Of a stretch of DNA of 64,000 bases, positions 44,336-53,545 are shown in pieces. The position numbers and the translations under genes were made by a program. The notes below the pieces were generated by a model. It saw only the letters and a list, made by a program, of their open reading frames with translations, ran no database searches and was not told the DNA's origin. The stretch is from Natronomonas gomsonensis (GTDB taxonomy: Archaea > Halobacteriota > Halobacteria > Halobacteriales > Haloarculaceae): NCBI RefSeq assembly GCF_013391635.1, contig NZ_JACAWU010000001.1:1426001-1490000 (forward strand), in the 5' to 3' direction. The first letter of the stretch is position 1; each line of letters starts with the position of its first letter.

Positions 44336-44391
44336 ACGGCAACCGGCGGGCGAACGGTGCTTTTATTCTCGTCAGACGGGTAGCGGAGGGT

Positions 44392-45192
44392 ATGAAATAC
44401 AGTGGCTGGCCTACGCCGGGAGAACTCGTCGTCGGACGCGTCGACGAGATCGAGGATTTCGGCGTGTTCGTCGACCTCGAAGAGTACGAAGACAAACGGG
44501 GGCTGGTCCACGTCAGCGAGGTCGCCTCCGGGTGGATCAAGAACGTCCGCGACCACGTCAACGAGGACCAACTCGTCGTCTGTAAGGTACTGGAGGTCGA
44601 CGAAGACGCCCAACAGGTCGACCTCTCGATCAAGGACGTCAACGACCACCAACGCTCCGAGAAGGTCCAAGAGTGGAAGAGCGAACAGAAGGCCGACAAG
44701 TGGATGGAACTGGCCTTCGGCGAGGACGTCGAAGACGAGACGTTCCGCGACATCGCGAACGAGCTCATCGACGTTCACGGGTCGCTGTACGCCGGCTTCG
44801 AACAGGCCGCCATCCACGGCCCCGAGGCCCTCGAGGGCACCGACCTCTCCGAGGAGGAACTCGAGGCCATCGTCGAGACGGCCCGCGAGAACGTCTCCGT
44901 CCCCTACGTCACCGTGACGGGCTACGTCGACCTCGAAGCCCCCGGAACCGACGGCGTCGAGGACGTTCGCGAGGCGCTGAAAGCCGCCGAGGGCAACGGT
45001 GAAGTCCCCGACGAGGTCGAACTCGACGTGACTTACGTCGGTGCGCCGGAGTACCGCATCAAAGTGAAGGCGCCGAACTACAAGACCGCCGAGACGCAAC
45101 TGGAGGAAAGCGCCGCGCGGGCCAGCGAGGCCATCGAGGCCGTCGGCGGCACCGGGGAGTTCCACCGCGAGCGCCGTACCGACGAGGAGTAG
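44392..45192 (+). CDS. eif2a: Translation initiation factor aIF2, alpha subunit
   Basis: 266 residues. An S1-type OB domain opens it ([20 protein letters not shown], then [16 protein letters not shown]), followed by a helical middle domain and a C-terminal alpha/beta domain ([14 protein letters not shown]). It belongs to the heterotrimer that brings initiator Met-tRNA to the ribosome. Start ATG 44392; TTTTATT at 44361 is a promoter-like box 27-31 bp upstream. Directly abuts Nop10. Confidence 0.96.
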   Translation: MKYSGWPTPGELVVGRVDEIEDFGVFVDLEEYEDKRGLVHVSEVASGWIKNVRDHVNEDQLVVCKVLEVDEDAQQVDLSIKDVNDHQRSEKVQEWKSEQKADKWMELAFGEDVEDETFRDIANELIDVHGSLYAGFEQAAIHGPEALEGTDLSEEELEAIVETARENVSVPYVTVTGYVDLEAPGTDGVEDVREALKAAEGNGEVPDEVELDVTYVGAPEYRIKVKAPNYKTAETQLEESAARASEAIEAVGGTGEFHRERRTDEE

Positions 45193-45372
45193 ATGAAAGC
45201 CGACATCCGGGTGTGTTCGGCCTGGGAGACCGAACACGACCGGCCGGTGTACACGCTCGGAGAGCAGTGCCCGGAGTGTGGTGCCGACGCCGAAAACAGC
45301 GCGCCGGCCCCGTTCTCGCCGGAGGACCCCTACGGGGAGTACCGGCGGCGGGCACGGCGCCGGCGTTCCTGA
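45193..45372 (+). CDS. nop10: Nop10, H/ACA RNP subunit
   Basis: 59 residues; the ATG follows the preceding stop with no gap. The H/ACA RNA-guided pseudouridylation subunit: DIRVCSAWETEHDRPVYTL, CPECG zinc half-site, and FSPEDPYGEYRRRARRR, the conserved tail. One upstream Cys (C8) is at the place of the first archaeal zinc ligand pair, which here appears incomplete (VCSAW) compared with C-x2-C. Confidence 0.94.
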   Translation: MKADIRVCSAWETEHDRPVYTLGEQCPECGADAENSAPAPFSPEDPYGEYRRRARRRRS

Positions 45373-45422
45373 CGCGCCGACTATCGCCGCGTTCTTAAGT
45401 CGGTGGACCGCCAGTGAGTCGC

Positions 45423-46172
45423 ATGGACGAGTTCGATATCGAGCGACCTGCCGACCCCGATTTGGACGATCCGGTGTTGATAGAGGGCCTGCCGGGCGTC
45501 GGCCACGTCGGCAAACTCGCCGCCGAACACTTACTCGAGGAGTTCGACGCCGAGTTGGTGCGCCGGGTGTACTCCGAGCACTTCCCGCCGCAGGTGACCG
45601 TCGAGGACGGCAAGACGACGCTGGCGTGTGCGGAGGTCCACGCCATCCGCGACGCCGGCCACGACATGCTGGTGTTGACCGGTGACCACCAGGCGGGCGA
45701 CGGTCCCGGCCACTACCGCCTCGCCGACACCTTCCTCGACGTGGCTGGCGCCTTCGAGACCGACCGCATCTTCGCGCTGGGCGGCGTTCCCACCGGCGAG
45801 TTGGTCGACGAACCGGACGTGGTCGGTGCGGCGACGACCGACGAGTTCATCGCGGACCTCGAAGACGTCGGCGTCGAGTTCCGGGAAGACGAACCTGCCG
45901 GCGGCATCGTCGGTATCTCCGGACTCCTCCTCGGGTTGGGCGAGCGCCGCGGCTACGAGGCCGCCTGCCTGATGGGCGAGACGAGCGGCTATCTCGTCGA
46001 CCCCAAGAGTGCCCGTGCCGTGTTGGAAGTGCTGCAGGACGCCGTCGGCTTCGACATCGGCTACGACTCCCTCGAAGAGCGCGCCGAGGAGATGGAAGAG
46101 GTGGTAAAGCGCATCCGGCAGATGGAACAGGGCGCCGCTCCGAGCGACGAGGACCTCCGGTACATCGGCTGA
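45423..46172 (+). CDS. PAC2 family proteasome-assembly-chaperone-like protein
   Basis: 249 residues. PVLIEGLPGVGHVGKLAAEHL is the family signature, then LTGDHQAGDGPGHYRLAD and GISGLLLGLGERRGYEAACL. Length and C-terminal helical region (EEMEEVVKRIRQMEQG) match archaeal PbaA/PbaB-like homologues. Part of the conserved translation block. It may help assemble the 20S proteasome; archaeal function is not proved for this subgroup. MSR upstream codons in frame are ignored; ATG 45423 is preferred. Confidence 0.88.
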   Translation: MDEFDIERPADPDLDDPVLIEGLPGVGHVGKLAAEHLLEEFDAELVRRVYSEHFPPQVTVEDGKTTLACAEVHAIRDAGHDMLVLTGDHQAGDGPGHYRLADTFLDVAGAFETDRIFALGGVPTGELVDEPDVVGAATTDEFIADLEDVGVEFREDEPAGGIVGISGLLLGLGERRGYEAACLMGETSGYLVDPKSARAVLEVLQDAVGFDIGYDSLEERAEEMEEVVKRIRQMEQGAAPSDEDLRYIG

Positions 46173-46238
46173 TTCCTCGCCACGATAACCGCACGGTTTG
46201 CCGAATCCCAACACGCTCTTATGGGATTCGCTCCTACA

Positions 46239-46880
46239 ATGGGTGTGGTCGTCGAATCGCTACTCGGATTGCCGCGATGGCTCCTCCTCGGCGTGTCCGT
46301 CGGTGCGCTCGTGAGCCTCGCCGTCGCGGCGACGTTCGTCGTCGCTTCCCGGGTGTTCCCGGACGGCAACGAGAGCCGGTCGACGTGGCCCTCCAGCGAG
46401 GGCCGCCGTCGCGCCGAAATTCGACGCTATCTCGACGCTATCGGCGAGCGCTTCGCCGAAGATACGCGTGCCCACGGTGAATCGGTCGCTTTCTATCTTC
46501 CCCACCGAGACGTGGCCGTCACGTTCGACGCACGGACGTTCTACGCCTTAGAACACACCTCGACGTACGCCATCCTCATGGAACACGAGATGCCCGGTAT
46601 CGCACTCGGCAACCGACTGCCGTTCGAGACGCCCGACGTGGAGTTCGGCGACACCGGCCGCGGTTCCGGACGCCGCTCGCGACGCCCGAACCGGAGCGTC
46701 GACCCGGCGGAGACTGCCTACGCCGTCCTCGGCCTTCCGAGTGGAGCCAGCGAGGATGCAGTCCAGCAAGCCTACCGCCGCCGCGTCAAGGAAGTCCACC
46801 CCGACCAGGGCGGTGACGAGGCCGAGTTCAAACGAGTCCGTGAGGCGTACGACACCGCCAGGCAACACGCCTCCTCGTGA
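46239..46880 (+). CDS. Membrane-anchored protein with C-terminal J domain
   Basis: 213 residues from MGVVVES (an ATG 6 codons upstream is possible). One N-terminal membrane helix (about 8-38), a soluble segment (about 55-135), then a DnaJ-like J domain at the C-terminal end with AETAYAVLGLPSGASEDAVQQ and the HPD tripeptide in VHPDQGG. A J domain at the C-terminus on the cytoplasmic side would recruit DnaK to the membrane. Overlaps the next gene by 4 bp. Confidence 0.82.
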   Translation: MGVVVESLLGLPRWLLLGVSVGALVSLAVAATFVVASRVFPDGNESRSTWPSSEGRRRAEIRRYLDAIGERFAEDTRAHGESVAFYLPHRDVAVTFDARTFYALEHTSTYAILMEHEMPGIALGNRLPFETPDVEFGDTGRGSGRRSRRPNRSVDPAETAYAVLGLPSGASEDAVQQAYRRRVKEVHPDQGGDEAEFKRVREAYDTARQHASS

Positions 46881-47083
46881 CCCGAGTTCCCATCACGGAG
46901 ACGGTCGTCGAACAACTCCGTGAAGTACTGGATTCGGGGCGACTGGATGACCCCCACAACTGGATGGCCGCGCAGTTCGCCGCACAGGACCTCGGCCACG
47001 AGGAACTGGCGACGTTCATTTACGACGCCGACGCCGCGACGTACTACGAGGCCGTCGAGCGGGCACAGAGCGACACGCAGTAG
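46877..47083 (+). CDS. Small conserved haloarchaeal protein
   Basis: 68 residues, GTG start overlapping the J-domain gene by 4 bp (GTGA). Mostly helical and acidic (ETVVEQLREVLDSGRLDDPHN). No motif recognised. Overlap and shared strand argue for co-expression with the J-domain protein; it may be its partner. Confidence 0.6.
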   Translation: MTRVPITETVVEQLREVLDSGRLDDPHNWMAAQFAAQDLGHEELATFIYDADAATYYEAVERAQSDTQ

Positions 47084-47086
47084 ATT

Positions 47087-47860
47087 CTACACGTCGTCGA
47101 CTTCGTAGGCCAACCCGGCGTCACGAAGCGCGTCGGTGACTCGTCCGGCGAGGTCAGTGGTGGCGACGACGACCACGTCGAGGCCACGGCCTGCGGCGTC
47201 TGCGGCGACTTCGCCGGCAGCGAACGTCACGTCGGCGTCGACGCCGGAATCCCGGAGGGCGGCGACGGCCTCGACGCCGGCGGCGGCGACCACGTCGGCG
47301 GCGTCGGCGGCCGCTCGAAGCGACTCCGACCCTGCCGGCGCCGACGAGCGAATGGGTGCGACCTGAAACACCGTCACCTCGCCGGGTTCGAGGTCGATGA
47401 TGCCGGCGAAGCCGGTGACGCCGACGACTTCGCCCTCACTCGCGTCGGTCGTGGCGACGCCGGTGGCGGGCCCCTCTTCGCCGGGGTCGGCGTGGAGGAG
47501 GCCGTCTCGGATGAAAAGCGATACTGCGTCGCCGGATTCGATGTCGGCGGTGGCGAGGGCGGCGTCCTCCTGCATGCTCCCGAGGACGTCCTCGGTAACG
47601 TGGTCGGCGAAGCGGCGCACGTCGGAGGCCTGCTGGAACAGCCAGTCGACGCCCTGTTTGGTGACGCGGTACCGCGAGCGGGCCTCCTTCTCGACGAACC
47701 CCTCGTCGACGAGTTCGCGGATGTACTCCGAGACGGCCTGACTCGTCACGCCGACGGCGTCTGCGATTTCCCCCTGATTGACCGCCGGCTGGCGGTCCGC
47801 TATCTCGACGAGGACGCGGAACTTCGTCGCCGAGCGCTTGTTGTCGAGGACATCGACCAT
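47087..47860 (-). CDS. MarR-like winged-helix regulator with large effector domain
   Basis: 257 residues. The N-terminal wHTH: FRVLVEIADRQPAVNQGEIADA, then VTSQAVSEYIRELVDEGFVEKE, then RYRVTKQGVDWL. A following acidic region and a C-terminal alpha/beta domain (VDADVTFAAGEVAADAAG, VVVVATTDLAGRVTDAL) likely bind an effector. I recall this as a MarR-like protein joined to a DUF7839 domain in haloarchaea. It is divergent from the phosphoesterase gene across 98 bp. Confidence 0.75.
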   Translation of the reverse strand: MVDVLDNKRSATKFRVLVEIADRQPAVNQGEIADAVGVTSQAVSEYIRELVDEGFVEKEARSRYRVTKQGVDWLFQQASDVRRFADHVTEDVLGSMQEDAALATADIESGDAVSLFIRDGLLHADPGEEGPATGVATTDASEGEVVGVTGFAGIIDLEPGEVTVFQVAPIRSSAPAGSESLRAAADAADVVAAAGVEAVAALRDSGVDADVTFAAGEVAADAAGRGLDVVVVATTDLAGRVTDALRDAGLAYEVDDV

Positions 47861-47958
47861 ACCGGTCCCTCGTGACGATTATTTATAAACCCCGGCGACA
47901 CAGACGCCGTCGTCGCGGTTCCCGCCAGCGCTTTGCCGCCGCCGACCGTACGGCCGAC

Positions 47959-48651
47959 ATGGAGTTCGAGCCGTGTGACAGAGCGGTGTACCTGCCGGCC
48001 GCCGACGCGCTCGTCTGTGCGGACCTCCACGTCGGCCGCGCCGCCACCTCGAACGTCGAGTGGGGGCTCGGAGAGCACGCACACGCGACCCTCATCGGGC
48101 GCTTCGAGGCGCTCCTCGAGCGGTTCTCGCCGACGGAAGCCGTGTTAGCAGGCGACGTACTCCACGCCTTCGATAGCCTCCCGCGAGGCGCCGCCGAGAC
48201 GGTTCGAGAACTACAGGGCGTGGCGGAGGCGGCCGAGACCCGACTCCTCGCCACACCGGGTAACCACGACACGATGCTCGAAGAACTGTGGGACGGCCCG
48301 ACAGCCGGGGAGTACCGCCTCGGCCGCGTCGTCGTCACCCACGGCCACGAACGCCCGGAAACGGACGCCGACTGCTACGTCGTCGGCCACGACCACCCGA
48401 CCATCGAAATCGAGGGCCAGCGACGGCCCTGTTACTTGTACGGGCCCGAGCAGTACGGCGATGCGGACGTGTTGATGCTGCCGTCGTTCAGTCGGTTGCC
48501 GGCCGGGGTCGCCGTCAACGGAATGACCGCGAGGGAGTTCCAGTCGCCGCTGGTCACCGACGCCGACGGACTCCGTCCCGTCGTCCGCGACGAAGACGCC
48601 GACGAAACCCACGAGTTCCCGCCGCTCGGGAAGTTCCGCCGACTGCTGTAG
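47959..48651 (+). CDS. Calcineurin-like metallophosphoesterase (YpbG/MJ-type)
   Basis: 230 residues from MEFEPCD; 29 upstream in-frame codons are Arg-rich and not used. Metal motifs in order: CADLHVGRA (D-x-H), LAGDVLHAF (GD-x-x), ATPGNHDTM (GNHD), VVTHGHERPE (H) and VGHDHPT (GH-x-H). The set is complete, giving a dinuclear phosphoesterase. Substrate unknown. Converges directly on the next gene with no gap. Confidence 0.87.
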   Translation: MEFEPCDRAVYLPAADALVCADLHVGRAATSNVEWGLGEHAHATLIGRFEALLERFSPTEAVLAGDVLHAFDSLPRGAAETVRELQGVAEAAETRLLATPGNHDTMLEELWDGPTAGEYRLGRVVVTHGHERPETDADCYVVGHDHPTIEIEGQRRPCYLYGPEQYGDADVLMLPSFSRLPAGVAVNGMTAREFQSPLVTDADGLRPVVRDEDADETHEFPPLGKFRRLL

Positions 48652-49911
48652 TCAGTCGTGGTCCGCGAGGACGGCGTCTGCAGCCCACTTTCCGCTCTCG
48701 AGTGCCCCTTGAATCGACGACCAGCGGGTGTAGTCCCCGGCGAGATACACCGGTCCCTCGGGGGCATCGATGGCGGGAAGCGACGAGCGAAACCCCGGCA
48801 GTTGGGCGAACTGGGCGAACTCGATTCGGTCGACGGCGACGGCTTCGAGTTCGCCGAAGTGGTTCTCGGGGTACCAGGAATCGAGTGCCTCACGGACAGT
48901 CTCGACGAGTTCCTCGTCGCTTTCCTCCTGTTCGCCGAGGAACGTCGCGCTGAGGAGGTCACGGCCCTCGGGTGCGTACTCCGGGGCGGCGGCTGACATC
49001 GGTGCGACCGTGTTCGGCCGGTCGTCTTCGGCGTTGAGCAGGATGCGTGACTCGGTGTCGAGCGTCTGGTGATCGGGCACCGAACAGTGGACGGTGACGC
49101 AGGCTTTCGCCTCCGTCGGCGTCTCGACGCTCGTCAGGTCACCGGCCGATTTCGGGTCCGTGGCGACGACGACGGCGTCGGGTGAGCGGTGTTCGTCGTT
49201 CATCTCGACACTCACGCGGTCCTCGTCGGCATCTATTCGGCTCACTGCGTCTTGGGTTTCGATAGCCGCACCCGCTGCCTCCGCCCGCTGGCGGAGTTGC
49301 GCCGGTATCGCGCCCATCCCGGCCGCGGGAACGACGGTCTCGCCCTCCGAGAGCGCCTTGAACGTGTACTCGAAGACGTGACTCGACGTCGACAGCGAGC
49401 GGTCCAGCGTGATGCCGCCGTAGAAGGGCGCAGCGAAGCTCTCGACGAACGCCTTCGAGAAGCCCTGTGCTGCGAGGTACTCCCGGATCGAGGTGTCGTC
49501 GCCGTCGAACAGCGTCTCCCACTCGCGACGCTTCAACTCCCGCTGGAGGCGAAACAGGCGGAGTTTGTCGCCCGTCCGAACGTCGCGGTTCAACAGCGTC
49601 GGCACCGCCGCGCTCGGTTGGCCGAGCGGGTCCGACAGCGTCGAGCGGTGGTTCGGCCGGGCGATGGTCGCACCGGGGGCGAAGCGGCGGCAGTCGAGGG
49701 CGTCGAGGTCGAGTTCTCGGCGGGCGGCGGGGTAGGCGGAGAACAGCACCTGAAAGCCGCGGTCCAGCGTGAACCCGTCGACGGTCCGTGAGCGGACGCG
49801 GCCGCCGACCTCCTCGCGTTCCTCGAACAGTTCGACTTCGGCGCCCGCCTCCGCGAGGCGTCGGGCGGCGACCAGTCCGGCGAGTCCGCCACCGGCGACG
49901 ACGACGTGCAT
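48652..49911 (-). CDS. FAD-dependent amine-oxidase-type oxidoreductase
   Basis: 419 residues from MHVVVAG. AGGGLAGLVAARRLAEAG and LFEEREEVGGRVRSRTVDG are the FAD motifs of phytoene desaturase/protoporphyrinogen oxidase/amine oxidase relatives; VYLAGDYTRWSSIQGALESG is the C-terminal FAD signature. The upstream in-frame extension is antisense to the PLP-enzyme gene. Which substrate is oxidised is unclear; carotenoid-type desaturase is likely in haloarchaea, but no carotenoid genes are adjacent. Confidence 0.85.
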   Translation of the reverse strand: MHVVVAGGGLAGLVAARRLAEAGAEVELFEEREEVGGRVRSRTVDGFTLDRGFQVLFSAYPAARRELDLDALDCRRFAPGATIARPNHRSTLSDPLGQPSAAVPTLLNRDVRTGDKLRLFRLQRELKRREWETLFDGDDTSIREYLAAQGFSKAFVESFAAPFYGGITLDRSLSTSSHVFEYTFKALSEGETVVPAAGMGAIPAQLRQRAEAAGAAIETQDAVSRIDADEDRVSVEMNDEHRSPDAVVVATDPKSAGDLTSVETPTEAKACVTVHCSVPDHQTLDTESRILLNAEDDRPNTVAPMSAAAPEYAPEGRDLLSATFLGEQEESDEELVETVREALDSWYPENHFGELEAVAVDRIEFAQFAQLPGFRSSLPAIDAPEGPVYLAGDYTRWSSIQGALESGKWAADAVLADHD

Positions 49912-50026
49912 ACCTCCGGGTTCGGTCGGCCACCTCAAACGCCTTTCCGTCCGGACGCCGCGAGCGAGGACGGGTCCGTCTGACCGGGAAGGACAGGGCT
50001 TTGCCACCGCCGTCCCAACCTCGCGT

Positions 50027-51205
50027 ATGACGAGTTTCGAGGGCTTTCGCTGTACCGACTGCGGGGAGACGGCCGACGACGAGGCCCCCACCAGATGTCC
50101 GGCTTGCGGCGGGACGCTCGATGCGACGTACGACTACGACGCCACCGAACTGAGTCGGGAGACGCTCACGGACCGGTCGGGCGCGTGGGCGGCCCGCGAG
50201 CTGTTCCCGGTCGTCCCCGAGGGGATGGGCGAGGGGGCGACGCCGCTGGTCGAGGCGCCGCGGCTGGCCGAGGAGTTGGGCGTCGAATCCGTCTACATCA
50301 AAAACGAGGCGCACAACCCGACGGGGACGGTGACCGACCGCGGCCTCGCCGTCGTCGCCGAGGCCGCCCGCCGGGCCGACGCAGATACGCTCGCCCTGCC
50401 GACGACGGGCAACGGCGGCCAGTCGGCGGCCGCCTACGCCGCCCGCGCCGGCCTGCTCTCGCGGGTGTTCGTCCCCAGCCGTGCGAACTTCATCAACAAG
50501 GCGATGATAAACGTCCACGGCGGCGACATGCGCGTCGTCGAGGGCCGCTTCGACGACGCCCGCGAGACCTACGAGCGCGAACGCGAGGAACTGCCCGCGG
50601 CCGACGAGGAGGAGTGGTTCCCCGCCGCCGCCTTCGACTCGCCGTTCCGCCACGAGGGGATGAAATCGGTGTATCACGAACTCGCCGCGGACCTCGAGTG
50701 GACCGCTCCGGACGCCGTCGTCGTGCCGGTCGGCCACGGGGCCGCTGTCTCGGGGCTCTGGAAGGGTGCCCGGGAGTTCGACGACCTCGGCCTCGTCGAT
50801 GGCACGCCACGTCTGTACGCGGCCCAACCGGACGGCTGTGCGCCCGTCGTCGAGGCCGTCGAAAGCGGCGACGACCCCGAGCCGTGGGAGTACCCCGACA
50901 CCGTCGTCGGGAGCCTCGAAGTGCCCGACCCTGCCGGCGGACTGCCCGCCGTCGAGGCCGTCCGCGCAAGCGGCGGGTCGGGCGTCGCCGTCGACGACGA
51001 GGACCTGCTGGACAGCGCGGCGACGGTCGCCCAACACGAGGGACTGGAGGTCAGCGTCGCCTGCGGAGCGGCCGCCGCGGGGGCGTGGGACCTCGCCGAC
51101 GCCGGCGCCTTCGATTCCGACGACACCGTCGTCCTCCTCAACACGGGAACCGGAAACAAAGACGCCGACATCGTCCGGAGTCGGCTGATGGGCCGCGGGA
51201 TGTAG
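50027..51205 (+). CDS. Threonine-synthase-like PLP-fold protein lacking catalytic lysine
   Basis: 392 residues. An N-terminal zinc ribbon (C-x2-C...C-x2-C, CTDC and CPAC) precedes the fold-type II PLP domain, as in archaeal threonine synthases. VYIKNEAHNPTGTVTDRGLA lines up with the lysine segment NPTGSFKDRG, but the Schiff-base lysine is T103. GNGGQSAAAYAARAG resembles the glycine-rich PLP phosphate loop. The C-terminal NTGTGNKDAD is close to the usual TGxGxKD. Either the lysine lies elsewhere or the protein is a non-catalytic homologue. The reading was checked codon by codon. Confidence 0.82.
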   Translation: MTSFEGFRCTDCGETADDEAPTRCPACGGTLDATYDYDATELSRETLTDRSGAWAARELFPVVPEGMGEGATPLVEAPRLAEELGVESVYIKNEAHNPTGTVTDRGLAVVAEAARRADADTLALPTTGNGGQSAAAYAARAGLLSRVFVPSRANFINKAMINVHGGDMRVVEGRFDDARETYEREREELPAADEEEWFPAAAFDSPFRHEGMKSVYHELAADLEWTAPDAVVVPVGHGAAVSGLWKGAREFDDLGLVDGTPRLYAAQPDGCAPVVEAVESGDDPEPWEYPDTVVGSLEVPDPAGGLPAVEAVRASGGSGVAVDDEDLLDSAATVAQHEGLEVSVACGAAAAGAWDLADAGAFDSDDTVVLLNTGTGNKDADIVRSRLMGRGM

Positions 51206-51300
51206 GCGCTCGCTGGCGTCTGCGGTGCGAGCAGTCGCGACCCGTGTCACGAACTCTCATCACGCCACGCTTTTATTTAGCGGCGTGATACTGCAGGGAG

Positions 51301-51966
51301 ATGACCCTCCTCTCGACGCTTTCGGCAGGCGTGTTGTTCGGGTTGGCGTTGGCGGCACCGCCGGGGCCGATGAACGCCGTCATCGCCGAGGAATCCGTCC
51401 TCCGGGGGTGGACCGCCGGATTCCGTGCCGGACTGGGCGCGATGACCGCCGACGCGGTCTTCCTCGGGTTGGCACTGCTCGGCGTCGTCGCTGCCATCGA
51501 GGAGATGCCGACGCTACAATCGATCATGGTCGGGGTCGGTGGGCTGTTGATGCTGTATTTCGCCTACGGCGCCGCCCGCGGCGCACAGGAGAGCTTTCGG
51601 GCCGCCGAGACGCCCGGCGACGAGGACAGTCGCGGCTTCTCGAAGGCGTTCGTTCTCGCGTTGACGAACCCCTATCAGATACTGTTCTGGGTCACGGCGG
51701 GAACGGCGCTTCTGACGCCCGGCACCGTCGACGTGCTGTCGTACGCTAGCGAGGCGCTCGCTGGCCTCGTCGTCGTCGAGACGGGCAGCCCGGTCTTACT
51801 CGTCGGACTGTTCGGCGGTATCGGCGTCTGGATAACCGGCTTTCCCGCGACGCTGACGGCCGCTCGACAGCGGATGGAGTCGCTGGCGCCGGCTATCGCC
51901 TACGGGAGTGCGGTCGTCCTCGCGGGGTTCGGCGTGTACTTCCTCGCCGACGCCCTCCTCTTATAA
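51301..51966 (+). CDS. LysE-family amino-acid exporter
   Basis: 221 residues with six membrane helices. LALAAPPGPMNAVIAEESV is the LysE/RhtB entrance signature (PGP). TNPYQILFWVTAGTALL is typical of helix 4. It probably exports an amino acid or related solute. A TTTTATTT box at 51270 is a likely promoter, 25-30 bp upstream. Ends overlapping the convergent HD gene by 6 bp. Confidence 0.9.
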   Translation: MTLLSTLSAGVLFGLALAAPPGPMNAVIAEESVLRGWTAGFRAGLGAMTADAVFLGLALLGVVAAIEEMPTLQSIMVGVGGLLMLYFAYGAARGAQESFRAAETPGDEDSRGFSKAFVLALTNPYQILFWVTAGTALLTPGTVDVLSYASEALAGLVVVETGSPVLLVGLFGGIGVWITGFPATLTAARQRMESLAPAIAYGSAVVLAGFGVYFLADALLL

Positions 51967-52659
51967 GAGGTCGGCGTCGGTATCCGGTGGCTCCATCTCG
52001 GCGATTTCGCCTTCGAGCCACTCCTTGAACCACCGAACGCGCTTGATGCGCTGGTGGGCGATGCTCTCCGCGGTGTCCGACCGGACCCGGGAGATGGCGT
52101 CCTCGCCGCGCTCGAGGACGCGTCCGACCATCTCGTTTGCGTCCATGTGAGTCCGGGCCTCGTAGCCCATCCGAAGCAACATCAGCGTCGTCCCGTTGGC
52201 GCCGACCTTGTCGAGGAGGTCGGCTTCCATGAGACATTGGGTCTCCAGCGGCACGTTCTCGAGGTCACCCTCGTAGGAGTGAGTCTCGACGGCGTCACAC
52301 ACCTGTTCGATGAACGATTCTGGGTAGTCGGTCCGCGAGCGGAGGTACTCGCGGGCGACGCGGGCGCCCGCCTCGGCGTGGACGTCCTGGTCGGCTTCGA
52401 GTTTCGCGATGTCGTGAAACAGCGACGCAACGCGGGTCACGTCGACGTTTGCCCCTTCCTTTTCGGCGATTTCGATTGCGAGTTCGGTCACGTTGAGGAT
52501 GTGGTTGTACCGGTACTCCGCGGAGTGCCACGGGTACCACCGCATCCGTCCGCCCTCGTCTTCGCCCTCGACGCTCGCCGCGAGGTAATCGTGGACGAAC
52601 TGCTTCATCTCCTCGAACTCGTCATCGGAGACGGGCGATTCCCTGATTTCAACACCCAT
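51961..52659 (-). CDS. HD-domain metal-dependent phosphohydrolase
   Basis: 232 residues. Ordered metal residues: H in RYNHILNVTELA, the HD doublet in ASLFHDIAKLEAD, H in VCDAVETHSYEGD and D in MEADLLDKVG. These match a nucleotide- or cyclic-nucleotide-directed HD hydrolase, as in YqeK-like proteins. The substrate is not determined. Convergent with LysE, 6 bp overlap. Confidence 0.85.
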   Translation of the reverse strand: MGVEIRESPVSDDEFEEMKQFVHDYLAASVEGEDEGGRMRWYPWHSAEYRYNHILNVTELAIEIAEKEGANVDVTRVASLFHDIAKLEADQDVHAEAGARVAREYLRSRTDYPESFIEQVCDAVETHSYEGDLENVPLETQCLMEADLLDKVGANGTTLMLLRMGYEARTHMDANEMVGRVLERGEDAISRVRSDTAESIAHQRIKRVRWFKEWLEGEIAEMEPPDTDADLL

Positions 52660-52826
52660 GTATCCCCCTCCGAACGAAAGAGTCGAATGCGTCGGTCATC
52701 TTGCCCGAAAAAAGGCAGGTTCGACTCTTTAGGCTTACGACAATGTCACAGCGTGTCGAGGGGTGAGGGAAACGGTGTCGAGACCCCCGATGTGCTTATA
52801 CGACCGAACCGCCTTTCTCGAACTGT

Positions 52827-53432
52827 ATGATGCTGCCGACACACGCGCTCGTCGGGCTCGCGCTCGCGGCGCCGCTTGCGGTGTACGCCCCTGAGTTGGC
52901 GCCAGCGGCGCTTCTCGGCGGGCTCCTCGGCGGAATCTTCCCCGACCTCGATTTGTATTCGGGTCACCGGAAGACGCTGCACTACCCGACGCTGTACCCG
53001 ATTGCGGCGGTGCCTGCAGCCCTCGCGGCGTTCGTCTGGACGGGGCCGCTTTCGGTCGCAATCGCCCTGTTCCTGTTGGGCGCGGCACTCCACTGTCGGA
53101 TGGACGTGTACGGTGGGGGCCTCGAACTCCGGCCGTGGGAGGGAACCTCCGAGCGGGCGGTGTACGACCACACTCGCAAGGAGTGGCTCGCACCCCGTCG
53201 GGCGGTCGCCTACGACGGTTCGCCCGGCGACCTCGCGCTGTCGGCCGCGGTCGGCGTGCCGCTTTTCGTCGTTCTCGACGGCACTTTCGCGTGGGCTGTC
53301 GCCGCCGCGCTCGGGGTTGCAGCGGCGTACGTTACGCTACGGCGCCGGCTCGCCGACCTCGCGCCGAGAGTGTTCCGGTACGTTCCCGAACCGTTCGCGG
53401 CCTACGTACCCGAGCGCTACGCGATGGAGTGA
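52827..53432 (+). CDS. YdjM-like membrane-bound metal-dependent hydrolase
   Basis: 201 residues. MLPTHALVGLALAAPL, FPDLDLYSGHRKTLHYPTLYP and ALHCRMDVYGGGLE carry the conserved His/Asp pattern of DUF457/YdjM proteins. About five helices. It is often induced by DNA damage in bacteria; no such evidence here. The start is one of two adjacent ATG codons; a CTTATACG box lies 30 bp before. Confidence 0.82.
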   Translation: MMLPTHALVGLALAAPLAVYAPELAPAALLGGLLGGIFPDLDLYSGHRKTLHYPTLYPIAAVPAALAAFVWTGPLSVAIALFLLGAALHCRMDVYGGGLELRPWEGTSERAVYDHTRKEWLAPRRAVAYDGSPGDLALSAAVGVPLFVVLDGTFAWAVAAALGVAAAYVTLRRRLADLAPRVFRYVPEPFAAYVPERYAME

Positions 53433-53545
53433 CGCTTCGCTCGGAATCGGCTTTTCGTCCCGCTACCCGAACCGCCAGTGAACATCCGTGCAACGTTTAG
53501 CGGCGGCGTTCGGTTTTATGGCACCGCGGGTCGTACCTCGCGTGT

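Noticed and set aside
49139-51250. 703-codon minus-strand frame
   Set aside because: Antisense to the threonine-synthase-like gene and out of frame with the FAD oxidoreductase; Arg-rich and motif-free.
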